A DNA stretch of 64,000 bases from Valencia hispanica (lineage: Eukaryota; Chordata; Actinopteri; Cyprinodontiformes; Valenciidae), in the NCBI GenBank assembly GCA_963556495.2, contig OY747704.1:8748501-8812500 (forward strand), read 5' to 3'. Numbering within the stretch: the stretch's first letter is position 1; every line of letters starts with the position of its first letter. Below the pieces are notes generated by a model, which ran no database searches, was not told the origin of the DNA, and saw only the letters and a program-made list of their open reading frames with translations. A program made the position numbers and the translations under genes. Positions 34,738 to 44,914 of the stretch are shown here, piece by piece.

Positions 34738-35160
34738 TCAATTCAGTTTATTTATATAGCGCCGATTCATGGCAGATATTATCTCAAGGCACTTTACAAA
34801 AAAAGTCATTTCAATACAATCATACAAACATTACAATTAGTTTGACTTAGTTTCCTGTGTAAGGAATCCTTTCAGATTGCATAAAGTCATTGACTTGAGG
34901 TTTCATCCCGTTGATGTAGACTTCTGTCCAAAGCAATCCCTCATACTGAGCAATTATGTAGCGACAGTGGAGAGGAAAAACTCCTCTCTAACAGGTAGAA
35001 ACCTCCTGCAGAACCTGGCTCAGTGAAAGCGGCCATCTGCTACGACCGTCTGGGGGTTTAAGAAGACAGAGCAGAGACACAGAAAGAACAGAAGATTTGA
35101 TATGAGTACTTTCTATGTTAAAGAAAGTGAAAAGTTGATAAAAGGAGATGGGGAGTCTTC
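34738..35160 (-). mobile_element. L2 3' UTR fragment
   Basis: Minus-strand L2 tail starting TTCAATTCAGTTTATTTATA at low coordinates, with the shared segments GGAGAGGAAAAACTCC and GGCCATCTGCTACGACC seen also at 3690-3770 and 11710-11790. It is only the 3' untranslated part and more diverged than the other two copies. Confidence 0.85.
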
Positions 35161-35278
35161 TCTTTCAGGAAGCTCATTTACCGGTTGCTGACGCACCCCA
35201 CCACAGTTGGGTTGTTTATTAAGAGAACGACTAATGACCCTTTGTTGAAGGAAAGAGGGAGGGGGTCTTAACTCTCTT

Positions 35279-35400
35279 CCTTGAGGGGAAGGGGGTCGCT
35301 TGTTTATTATGAATACGGCCCTTCCTTGCGGGGAAGGGGGTCGCTGGTTTATTATGAGAACGGCCCTTCTTTGAGGGGAAGGGGGCCGCTTGTTTGAGAT
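35279..35400. repeat. 45-bp minisatellite, about 2.7 units
   Basis: Units start at 35279, 35324 and 35369 (core GAGGGGAAGGGGGTCGCT), with a degenerate possible unit before them. The 45-base period keeps a minus-strand frame open with a 15-residue repeat (core ATPFP), but the ORF has no other support. It lies in what looks like the leader or internal region of the minus-strand LTR element whose primer-binding-like site is at 36975-36989. Confidence 0.85.
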
Positions 35401-36974
35401 AATTCATTAAGATCAGGGTAAAGCGGTTTACCGTGCTCTTCATAGGATTTTTTTTTTAAATATGGAAGTAAGAGTTTTCTCTCTTACTTTCTTTTGGCGG
35501 AACTTTAGGAGAAAACAGAAAGTTTAAAACATTTGTCATCCTCCCGAGTGCTAAAAAGCACATCTGCTTTTTAATCAGTCGTTTATTACCCATCACGACA
35601 CCCCCCCCCCCTTTCTTCTCCTTTTTTGGTTTGCTTCTTTAAGCGGAATTCCTTTGTTTGAGACGGGCAATGTTTTTCTTAAATTTTTTATCTTTATTTT
35701 AGATCGCAACTACCAAGAAGTGCACGAAATTCCTCAGTTAATCTTCCTTCAAATTCCTAATCTTTTATTTATTTTCAAAGACATTTTGTATTTTCTTTTC
35801 TTTTACATAAATTTTCCCTCTCCTTTAAATCTCCTTTGCTATTTTTCCCATATTTTGATAAGATACATTTTGCTGTTTTTATTTTTCATTTTTAAATATT
35901 TATCATTCCCATGTTCATGAATTAAATTCAGCTTTTATTTCTCTTTTATCTGATCTATTTATCTTATCGTAGTGTTATTTACTCAATTTTATAACCATGA
36001 GACTCTTCTCAGCCTACTTCAGCTGCTTCAAAATGAAGAAATCTCCATTCACACACACACAGTCAAACAACCGGTTTATCATACATTAATATCATAATGT
36101 ATTTATTGTCATGTTTTTTTCATTACTATTATTATTATTATTATCTATTATTTATTATTAATTCTAATTGAGATCCCAAGCTTCTGCACACTTTGGAGTC
36201 TAACCCCAGTCATATTTTGTTTTACCATGGATTTTCATTGTGAGATCCCGGATCATCACGCAAAGATCCCCGATCTTTTATTTGCAAAATCACAAACTTG
36301 TATTAGAAAGGTCCCGGACCTAGTTATTTCTCTTTTCTCTTATTTTTTATTCTTTCACGCATCAAATTTTGTACTCATTGGCTGGTGTCCTTGTGTCACC
36401 AACTGTTGCTCCGGGGAGGAACCCCGTGGATCTGCCGGCCTCCTACCTAACACTGAGCTGGAGGGCTTTAGTCCAGCTGGTCCTACACCAGGCCGTGCAC
36501 GGGCTCTCAGCAGCCTGCGGTTCCTCCCGGAGATCCAGTCAGATTTGGGATCCTGCCCAAAGGAACAAGAAATGCCAGGGTTGAAATCGCTCTCTGATCT
36601 CTTTTTTTTTTCTTCAGACATTCTGTGGGTCTCAATCCACGAGCTGATCCACACTCTGCCTTCCTGCTGTCCAACACACAGGCTTTCAGTAAGAAGCGTC
36701 CTAATTTACCTAGGAAAGGCAACACCCTGAGTTTACCAACCCGGTCGGCGTCTATTTACCTCAGTAGAAACAGAAGTCAACATTTACTGGAGAACTACAG
36801 ACAGAACATAATTTTAGATTAGTCAATTTTGCGCCTCGTGTGGCAGCGCTTACCATATGACTTCAGACCCGTATAAGTTCTGTCCATCGATCTCCAGTAT
36901 CTTTTGATCACAACAATTTCAACAAAATCCTATTATTCCAAACTCATGTGTTCCTTTGCCTCTCCAGAAATCAC
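35401..36974 (-). other. Probable internal region of an LTR element, no clear genes
   Basis: Sequence between the minisatellite and the primer-binding-like site. It has T-rich tracts, a run of ten C at 35602-35611 and a short GC-rich part at 36400-36560. ORFs on either strand (largest 36227-36730) have no recognisable motif. If the site at 36975 is a true primer-binding site, this is the untranslated leader and possibly a decayed gag. Confidence 0.35.
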
Positions 36975-36989
36975 GTCGGGGTCACCAAA
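36975..36989 (-). promoter_or_regulatory. Primer-binding-like site of a minus-strand LTR element
   Basis: On the minus strand the sequence reads TTTGGTGACCCCGACGTGAT right after an LTR end TTTCCAACA. It starts at a TGG, the complement of tRNA CCA. The sequence is of the kind used by retroviruses and Gypsy elements, but I do not assign the tRNA. Confidence 0.6.
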
Positions 36990-37212
36990 TTGTTGGAAAG
37001 GTGTTTTTACTCTAATTTAAAGCCTCTCTTAAAAGAACAGACACCCATTTAATTTTATGACCCCTAGGCTCTCTCTGAGCTCTTGTTTCACCTTCCAGCG
37101 TGCTCGTTCATTTCTGTAAAAAGGAGCAATAAGAAACAACAGACACAATTATAGATTTTAACAGCGAGACGTCGTTCGCTGGACTCAGTTCTCTTAACTG
37201 AGCACAGTTCTA

Positions 37213-38578
37213 CAGTTGTGGCCAAAAGTTGAGAATGACACAAATATTAGTTTTCACAAAGTTTGCTGCAAAACTACTTTCAGATCTTTGTTTCAGTTGT
37301 TTCTGTGATGTACTGAAATATAATTACAAGCACTTTATACATTTCAAAGGCTTTTATCGACAATTACATGACATTTATGCAAAGAGTCAGTATTTGCAGT
37401 GTTGGCCCTTCATTTCAGGACCTCTGCACTTCGACTGGGCATGCTCTCAATCAACTTCTGGGCCAAATTCCTGACCCATTCTTTCATAATCACTTCTTGG
37501 AGTTTGTCAGAATTAGTGGGTTTTTGTGTGTCCACCCGCCTCTTGAGGACTGACTATAAATTCATAATGGGATTAAAATCCAGGGCATGGACCCAAAATT
37601 TCAACATTTTGGTCCCTGAGCCACTTAGTTATCACTTTTGCCTTATGGCACGGTGCTCCATCGTGCTGGAAAATGCATTGTTCTTCACTAAACTGTTGTT
37701 GGATTGTTGGAAGGAGTTGCTGTTGGAGGGTGTTTTGGTACCATTCTTTATTCATGGCTGTGTTTTTGGGCAAAATTGTAAGTGAGCCCACTCCCTTGGA
37801 TGAGAAGCAACCCCACACATGAATGGTCTCAGGATGCTTTACTGTTGGCAAGACACAGGACTGATGGTAGCGCTCACCTTTTGTTCTCCGGACAAGCCTT
37901 TTTCCAGATGCCCCAAACAATCGGAAAGAGGCTTCATCTGAGAATATGACTTTGCCCCAGTCCTCAGCAGTCCATTCACCATACTTTCTGCAGAAGATCA
38001 ATCTGTCCCTGATTGTTTTTTTGGAGAGAAGTGGCTTCTTTGCTGCCCTTGTTGACACCAGGCCATCTCCAAAAGTCTTCGCCTCACTGTGCGTGCAGAT
38101 GCGCTCACACCTGCCTGCTGCCATTCCTGAGCAAGCTCTGCACTGGTGGCACTCCGATCCCGCAGCTGAATCCTCTTTAGGAGACGATCCTGGCGCTTGC
38201 TGGACTTTCTTGGACGCCCTGAAACCTTCTTAACAAGAATTGAACCTCTTTCCTTGAAGTTCTTGATAATCCTATAAATTGTTGATTTAGGTGCAATTTT
38301 AGTAGCCACAATATCCTTGCCTGTGAAGCCATTTTTATGCAACGCAATGATGGCTGCACTCGTTTCTTTGCAGGTCACCATGGTTAACAATGGAGGAACA
38401 ATGATTTCAACATCACCCTCCTTTGAACATGTCAAGTCTGCCATTCTAACCCAAGCAGCCTGATATAATGATCTCCAGCCTTGTGCTTGTCAACATTCTC
38501 ACCTGAGTTAAAAAACTTAAGCAGCAACTTTTCCAATTTCAATATTTATGTAATTCTCAAAACTTTTGGCCACGACTG
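37213..38578 (-). mobile_element. Tc1/mariner transposon, 1366 bp, both TIRs present
   Basis: Terminal inverted repeats CAGTTGTGGCCAAAAGTTGA at the left and, inverted, CAGTCGTGGCCAAAAGTTTT at the right, each next to the TA target duplication (37211-37212 and 38579-38580). The transposase gene is on the minus strand and damaged. The element sits inside the LTR of a minus-strand retroelement, so it arrived later. Ends differ by few bases, so it could in principle still be mobilised by an enzyme in trans. Confidence 0.93.
37530..38444 (-). pseudogene. Tc1-type transposase, frameshifted
   Basis: Read from 38444 down. The N-terminal paired-like helix-turn-helix region (SAAIIALHKNGFTGKDIVAT, STIYRIIKNFKERG) is followed by a GRPR hook (SGRPRKSSKRQD) and the second DNA-binding unit (SARTVRRRLLEM). 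A frame shift at about 38050 leads to the DDE domain: VIFSDEASFRLFG has the first Asp and FQHDGAPCHKAKVI the second. A second frame break follows near 37585, and the block that normally reads NPIE appears as NPIM, so the third acidic residue is lost. Usual length is about 340 residues. Confidence 0.9.
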
Positions 38579-38764
38579 TACGTCAGCATAGAGTTTTTAT
38601 TGAAACACGAGTTGCATGAAACCCCTCCCACATCGATCTTTGTTCACAGAATAAGGATCAAAGCCTCTTCACATAAGGGAACGCATGATGTACTTCATTC
38701 TTCTTGATTGTTAACTGTTTCTAAGTGTTTCCACATGCACTACAGAATTAAACCATCATACAAC

Positions 38765-39234
38765 AACCCTGTGCACTCTGTATGAACTCTTAGACAAGTC
38801 ATGTATTGAGCAGGAACATCATTTTTAAAGGTCACATGCCAGTCATCTATCAGCCGGAACACAACCCCAAGGATCACATGTCTCCTCACGCAGATTTCTT
38901 TTCCGTTTCCCCCTGTTAGACAAGAAACGTAATTTTGCACACAAAATAAATGTACGCTCAACATTTACAGAATTTTTATCTCTTCATCACCCATTGTCAC
39001 ACAAATCGCATAGGCTACAGAGCCTGCTGGCTGTTCAACTTTGATCATCATTTGTGTTTGTTGTCAGAGCTTAAATCATATGTTCAGACACAAAGTTGCA
39101 GAAGTATTCCAATTGTGTAAGGAGGAAAGTTACATCTTCTGTGAGAGCTGGACCGGAGAGAATATTATTGAGACCAAGATACATATAATATATACCAGTC
39201 ATGGAGAACAGTGTGTGTTTTTTTTGGTTGGGAC
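38765..39234 (+). other. arid3 intron, nothing recognised
   Basis: Flank of the presumed LTR. No element boundary or coding frame recognised before the LINE fragment. Confidence 0.35.
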
Positions 39235-39476
39235 TCAATGTCCACACTGTCTCAGTTTGGCTTCAAAAGTAAACATGGCACTGACGTGTGTCTATGCTCT
39301 GAAAGAGGCTGTCAGTAGCTATAGAAAACATAATTCCACCATGTTTATGTGCTTCCTGGATGCCTTTAAAGTCTTTGACCGGAATAATCACGGGAAGTTG
39401 TTTAGAACGCTACAAGAGCGAGGGGTTCCTTCTTATTTAATACCTATTCTACTCTACTGGTACACACACCAAACAT
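39235..39476 (+). pseudogene. LINE reverse transcriptase fragment
   Basis: Plus-strand piece of a non-LTR reverse transcriptase. It reads SQFGFKSKHGTD, then after a one-base shift VYALKEAVSSYRKHNSTMFM, CFLDAFKVFDRNNHGKLFRT and LQERGVPSYLIPILLYWYTH. The LDAxKVFD block contains the first catalytic Asp; the YADD part is not present. Clade is uncertain. It is clearly unlike Rex1, L2 and Rex3 in this window. Confidence 0.7.
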
Positions 39477-39986
39477 AGCAAGTAAGGCTGCGGTCAGACC
39501 TGGGTGAACCGGTCTAGCACAACTGGGTTAAAAAAGACGGCCTGCGGCCATGCCGATACTGCGCCACTCTACCGCAACGTCTAAAGACCCAATTTGCATG
39601 ACAATGACCGCAATCGCGCTGAAACCTAATCGCGCCCACCTAATCGTGGATCCTCAGCCCACCTCCAGAGGGCTGAGGATCCACGCGTCGGCCCAGAAAA
39701 AGTGCATGGGGGAGGGACTGCTGCTCTGTCCCGGGTAGAACGTAGGTGTGGCTGCACCCTAAGATGGGGTAATGCCATATCTGAGCTTTGGCCCAGGCCA
39801 GAGCTTTTACTGTCATTGGGCCAGAAGGAAATACACCAATGTGATGGCACACGTCGGCTACGCAGCCAGAGCATTCAATATGCTCAGATTTGCGACATAC
39901 ATTGACTTCGCTGTCTGAACGGATACGTGACTCAAGGCGCATTTGTAGTTTAAGAGCAGGCCTACAACTTGTTTAACTTTTTCAGG

Positions 39987-40267
39987 ATGCCTGGACGAAC
40001 GTGTGCAATTAATAGCTGCTACAGTCGGTCGAGTAAGCAGACAACAGTCCAAGGGGAGCAATCAAGGCGATTATGTGTTTTTCAAATCCCAAAGTGGAGA
40101 CCAAACGATGGACCACAGATTTCCGACATATGCTGCGCCCTCCGAAATATGTGCACAACCATTGTGTGACTTTTGCCATGAGAAGAAACACACATTTTCA
40201 CAGGTCCTCATGCATGTTTTCTGTGAACAAACACCTGAAACTCTATAAGGTTCTTGTTGTTTATTAA
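39987..40267 (+). pseudogene. THAP-domain fragment
   Basis: The ATG at 39987 starts MPGRTCAINSCYSRSSKQ, then CVFQIPKW. This fits the start of a THAP zinc finger: an N-terminal Met-Pro, a C-x3-C pair, and the conserved aromatic-Pro and Trp. After a frameshift at about 40100 the other frame gives KRWTTDFRHML. The downstream Cys and His of the finger and any transposase domain are not intact. It could be from a P-element-like or hAT transposon, or be a host pseudogene piece; 39480-39990 between it and the LINE fragment is unassigned. Confidence 0.5.
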
Positions 40268-40364
40268 TCAGTCAGTTATTTTGGCAGGTAAAAGACACAC
40301 CACCGATTCTTCACATAAATGACAAAACAAGAGTGTGGGGAATTGGACAGACAAAAGCAAGAAT

Positions 40365-41840
40365 TCAAATTCAAAAATACTTTATTGATCCCAGAGGGAA
40401 ATTAAGTGTTGGTATAGCTCATATAATTAATTCTTTAAGGAGTTATTGTAGATGATGATAGCTGTGGGCAGGAAGGATTTCCTGTAGCGGTCTGTATTGC
40501 AGCAAAACTGAAGAAGCCTCCGACTGAAGACGCTCTGTTGTTGTATGACAGTCTCATGAAGAGGATGCTCAGGGTTGTCAATAATCTTTTTGATTTTATG
40601 AAAAATCCTTCTTTGCATTATCATCCTCAGATGTTCCACAGTTGTCCATAGAACAGAACCAGCCTTCTTTATCAGGTTGTTTAGCCTTTTTAAATCCCTG
40701 GCTCTGATGCTGCTACCCCAAAAGAAGATGGCTGAAGAGATTACACTCTCCACAACAGACTTGTAGAAGATCTGCAGCATCTTGCTGCAAACTTTGAAGG
40801 GCTTAAGCTTCCTCAAGAAGTACAGCCTGCTCTGTCCCTTCTTGTAGACGGCTTCACTGTTCAGTCTCCAGTCCAGTCTGTTGTCAAGGTGAACTCCGAG
40901 GTATTTACACCCCTCAACCACCTCCACTTCTTCTCCCATGATGGGAAGAGTGTTTGACTTATCCCTGTTTCTTCTGAAATCTACAATCATCTCCTTTGTT
41001 TTGTTCACATTCAAGGTTAGACGATTGTTTCCACACCATGTCACAAAGCCGTCCACCAGCTCTCTGTATTCAGCTTCTTGTCCATCTCTGATACACACGA
41101 CAATTGCAGAGTCATCTGAATATTTTTGCAGATGACAGGTCTCTGATTTGTACTGGGAAGTGTGAGGTGTACAGAGTGAAAAGGAATGGTGAGAGTATAG
41201 TCCCCTGTCGTGCTCCTGTGCTGCTGACCACCTGGTTTGACACACAATTCTTCAGTCTCACAAACTGTGGTCTGTTTGTCAGGTAGTCATTGATCCAGGC
41301 TATTGTTGATGGCTCCACCTGTGTCTTCAGGAGTTTCTGACAAAGCAAATTAGGCTGAATTGTATTAAATGCACTGGAGAAATCAAAGAACATGAGCCTC
41401 ACAGTGCTGCCTGCTTTGTTCAGATGACCGTGGGTTGGTTGAAGCAGGTGGATGATGGCATCTTCAACTCCAACTCCACAGCGATAAGCAAACTGCAGTG
41501 TGTCCTGATACGTTCTTGTTTGCTTACTCAGGGGTGCCAACAGGAGTCTCTCCAGGACCTTCATGATGTGGGATGTCAGGGCAACAGGTCTATAGTCATT
41601 GATGACTGATGGGTGAGTTCTTTTTGGTACTGGGACAAGGCAGGATGTCTTCCACAACACTGGAACCTTCTCCTGAGTTAGGCTAAGGTTGAAGAGGTGC
41701 TGCAGAATCCCACAGAGCTGCTCAGCACAGGCCTTCAGGACTCTGGGGCTGACACCATCTGGACCTGCAGTCTTGTTCTGGTTCAGTTTCCCCAGCTGCC
41801 TCTTCACCTGATTTTTGGAGACAGAGAAGTGGGTTGGTTC
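40365..41840 (-). mobile_element. Rex1 LINE, 5'-truncated
   Basis: Minus-strand Rex1 with the 3' end at low coordinates (complement of 40365-40410: CCCTCTGGGATCAATAAAGT then TTTTTGAATTTGAATT). Its sequence corresponds to 10938-13790 without the L2 insertion, which gives the pre-insertion sequence at that locus. Its 5' end is joined at about 41840 to a different, R2-like reverse transcriptase. Confidence 0.9.
40427..41840 (-). pseudogene. Rex1 pol (RT and C-terminal domain), one frameshift
   Basis: Two overlapping frames, 41870-41112 and 41245-40427. The first carries NQNKTAGPDGVSPRVLKACA, INDYRPVALTSHIMKVLERL, RLMFFDFSSAFNTIQPNLLC (first catalytic Asp) and NDYLTNRPQFVRLKNCVSNQ. The second carries LQKYSDDSAIVVCI (catalytic pair), NNRLTLNVNKTKEMIVDFR and KYLGVHLDNRLDWRLNSEAV. 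They are linked by a shift near 41150, between the TLYTSHF region and YKSETCHL. All RT motifs are intact otherwise, so this is the best-preserved Rex1 pol here. Confidence 0.88.
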
Positions 41841-42757
41841 ACTCGGGGTAGTAGACCAAACTGGAAGCACCAGGTCTTTAATTTCCTAGGTAGTTGGTTG
41901 TTATCAATCGCCTGTAGGCCTGCATTGATGTCATTGCGCAGTTGCTTCACCTGGTCTTTGTCGAGGCTTTTGACTGGCTGCTCAGATACAGTGGGGATTG
42001 GGTCATCGCTGATAAAGAACTGGAGGTCAGTAAGCACTGCCTTCACCACTGAGATGCTGCGTGACTTAGAAAACTCAAGAAGAACATCAGATAGGCCTGT
42101 ATGAAGATTAAACCATCTGAGTAGCCTCCTGGTGCACGGAACGGTGGTAGTCAGGGTGGTGAGGTTGTCCATGTAGGCTCTAAGGGGAGGGAGGCGACAA
42201 GAGCCGAGTCTTTGCAACCCATTTTGAGGCTCAGATGATGATCTCCATTGCCATGGTGAACGCCAAGGGAGAGAATGTACATCCAGCCATGATGCCTACT
42301 TCCAGGCACTGCCACGAGGTGGTAAATTCGGAGGTAGTGAAGCAGAATTGCAGGTCTTGAAAGTAGTCTTTGACCAGGGTTGTGATGGTGTCCGGAATGT
42401 TAAAAAACTCGAAAGTAGTCCAGAGGAGCTTGTGGGGCACAGAGCCGAAGGCATTTGCAAGGTCAAGGAAGATCACATGGAGGTCCCTTTTTCCTATCTT
42501 TGCCATTCGGATCTGGAGCCAGATCATGCTAGCATGTTCTAGGCACCCAGAGAAGCCAGATATTCCTGCCGTTTGTACCGATGTATCCACGTACTCGTTT
42601 CTGTGCAGGTACTCGGCCATCCTTTTTGCAATGACACTGAAGAAGATCTTACCCTCCACATTGAGCAAGGCGATGGAGCGGAACTGGTTGATGTTTGCTG
42701 CATCCTTCTTCTTTGGGATGAGGATCCCACCTGCCCTATGCCACGCTCTCACTGAGA
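41841..42757 (-). pseudogene. Non-LTR RT fragment, R2-like
   Basis: Minus-strand frames 42752-42231 and 42217-41841. Visible are GGILIPKKKDAANINQFRSI, ALLNVEGKIFFSVIAKRM, FLDLANAFGSVPHKLLWTTF (first catalytic Asp), QCLEVGIMAGCTFSPLAFT and, after a frame break, LRAYMDNLTTLTTT. The second catalytic box, YMDD in relatives, reads YMDN, so one catalytic Asp is changed. Further on come SKSRSISVVK and LPRKLKTWCFQFGLLPR. The style resembles fish elements that match R2-type proteins. It stops where Rex1 begins, so Rex1 probably inserted in it or replaced its end. Confidence 0.6.
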
Positions 42758-43589
42758 GAAAATACAGGCTACATCAGTCAGCAAGGATTTCTTCAGTGCA
42801 TTTTAGCTGTGTGTTTTCTGTCCTGCATCAATGTCGCTTGCTTTTCTGCAGGCCGGCAGGCCCGGGACCAGAACCCCCACCTTCGATCCAGCTCCAGCAC
42901 ACAGCCATGTTGCAGAAAAAAACCGCAGCCCCTATTTAAAACAATCTCACCTAAGCAAGAGATCTCCCCTCAGCCCACTGGTCAGCCCATCCTGCATCAA
43001 GGCCGGAGTACGGCCTTCACCTTTGTTATGGCTGCCAAACCCCTCATTCCAGGATTAGAGCTCCTTGTGGCTCTTCCCAGGCGCTCTGAGGTGGACCGGA
43101 GGCAAGGGCCCGACCCTGGGTTACATCATCAGCCTGAAGAAAAACACAGGACAAATCAGCTAAATTTATCTGCAGTTCTACAATGGAATGTGTAACCATA
43201 ACAGTGTGTGTGTATGTGTGTGTGCGTGCCATTCTGCTTTATACCAAGCCATCACGCAAGTGATCTTGATGTTAAAATACTCCCCAGTTCTGGTAGAAAC
43301 AAATAAGAGTAAATAAAAGAGAAATATACAAATAAATAACCCAAGATCCCACTTTTAGATTATCCAAATTCCTCCCCTGGGCCCATTAATTCTTTTATTT
43401 TGTCGACATATTGGACTGTCTGGAGGTGAAGTGTTACTAGTTTACAGACCTTATTGTATGCCTAAGCGGTCAGTATTTCCATGAAGGGACGTCTCCCCTC
43501 AATTCCTTTCTTTTTACTTAGTGAAAAAAAGCCTAAAAACAACTGAAGATAGCTGAATGACTAATCAATTAACTAATCAACCAATTACC
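42758..43589 (+). other. arid3 intron, nothing clear
   Basis: Mixed sequence with a short GT-rich tract at 43204-43225. No element ends or known protein motif. The last 200 bases may be internal sequence of the minus-strand LTR element with a primer-binding-like site at 43981. Confidence 0.35.
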
Positions 43590-43708
43590 CCCCGGTGCTC
43601 TCTCTTTATATTACGAGAAAAGGAGCATGAAAAACTCATTACTTTATTTAAACCTCGGTGCTCTCTCTTTATATAATGAGAAAAGGAGCATGGAAAACTC
43701 GTTACAAC
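43590..43708. repeat. Direct repeat, two units of about 63 bp
   Basis: The unit CGGTGCTCTCTCTTTATATT with AGAAAAGGAGCATG and AAAACTC occurs at 43592 and again at 43655 with few changes. It lies about 300 bases on the inner side of a primer-binding-like site, the same setting as the 45-bp minisatellite at 35279. Confidence 0.85.
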
Positions 43709-43980
43709 AAACCCGCATGCAAGTAAAACACGAAACGCTAGCAAATATTTCACCCCCTGAGAGTGCAAATCAAATTCTGTTATAAATATTTACGAAAGGA
43801 CTAAATCTAGCCGGGTTCTGTTCTAAGGCGACGGTAGGGTCGACAGAGTTGCCTCAAGGCCTCCATCTCCCAAACAGCTACTGAAGGTAAGAGACTGGGA
43901 GAAAAAAACTTTCCCAGGACGGTAGCAACTCCCTTGACCTCGTCCCTGCCAGTCCATTCCATTTGCTGAGGCTACTTTGA

Positions 43981-44605
43981 GGCGCCAAGTGTAATGGCAG
44001 AAAATACTTCAGGGTTTCCATAATAAAAGAAGACTGAGTCCCAGAAGGCGTTTAAGTATTTAATACAAACATGTGTGGCCAGAACATGAATGAGGGAACA
44101 GAGATTACTCATCCATCGCCTTCCCCAACCTTTCTGACTAACAGTTTAAATAGTATTCAACAATCACTGTTAATCTCTGCAGCACGTCTTCTCCAATCTG
44201 CATGCCCAGCCTCTGGAGAACTGGTTCATGCCAGTTCGATAGCAAAGCATGATCCAGCTCATCCGAGGTCAGACTGTTAAGTTATCTTGCTGCCCCGGCG
44301 TCTGTCTCTGGTGTGCTTACACATCTTTATCAGAAACATTAAGCTTGCTTCCCCTAACTTTGTCATCTCGCCCTCGATACATTCACTAGACAGAGACTAA
44401 TCTTCATGTTCTAATGTTTAAAATTAAAAAAACATAACCGTTGCAGAGAATTGGCCAGGTTTCCCTCTGCTTGAGCCAATAGGAAGAGAAAATAAAAAAT
44501 ACAGCATTACTGTAAAATAATGTAACCTCAGTTCCCAGTTGTCCTTATCTGCATCAGCCGTTCAGGAAAAAATAGTTTATCAAGCTATCCCAGTGTTTCC
44601 CCTAA
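43981..44605 (-). mobile_element. LTR (part) with TGGCGCC primer-binding-like site
   Basis: On the minus strand the LTR end ATTACA at 43990 is followed by CTTGGCGCCTCAAAG, with TGGCGCC resembling the start of a lysine-tRNA-type primer site (43981-43987). The LTR extends up to the Harbinger insertion at 44606 and presumably continues after 47455, where I cannot place its outer end. The plus-strand start TGTAATGGCAGAAAATAC fits LTR rules (TG at the boundary). Confidence 0.5.
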
Positions 44606-44914
44606 AGCCGCGTTCACACCGGTCAGCGCGTCCAGGCAGCAGGGCAGCTAGATTACATGCAAGTCTATGGGATCTACGCATTTAGTGGGCGCCAAGCTGC
44701 CAAGCAGCAAGTCGCGCGCGTCGGCGCAGCGGGCATCAGCGCGTCCACGCAGCTGATGCCCGGACGCCCCGACGGACCGTCGGGGCGTCTGCTGCTCAAG
44801 TTGGGAAAATTGAACTTTCGGGCAGCAGACGCGCGGCGTCAACCAATCAGAGCGACTCGTTGTACTGACGTAGTAACTCCTTCCATGGGGGAATCGGCAA
44901 ATTTTTTATTCAAG

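Larger units (their letters stand above)
36991..38764 (-). mobile_element. LTR interrupted by Tc1
   Basis: LTR with inner boundary TGTTGGAAAGG at 36991 (plus-strand view), split by the Tc1 element at 37213-38578. A possible outer boundary is CATCATACAACA at about 38764, since TGTTG and CAACA are inverse to each other. Removing Tc1 and one TA leaves about 400 bases, a usual LTR length. The outer end is a guess; the inner end is supported by the primer-binding-like site. Confidence 0.5.

Noticed and set aside
35231..35443. Minus-strand ORF with a 15-residue repeat
   Set aside because: It comes from a 45-base minisatellite whose period keeps the frame open; there is no other evidence for a protein.
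36227..36730. Plus-strand ORF of 167 codons
   Set aside because: Low-complexity and without motifs, on the antisense strand of a probable LTR-element leader.
43590..43708. CRISPR-like direct repeats
   Set aside because: Only two units, adjacent and without spacers, in a vertebrate genome.
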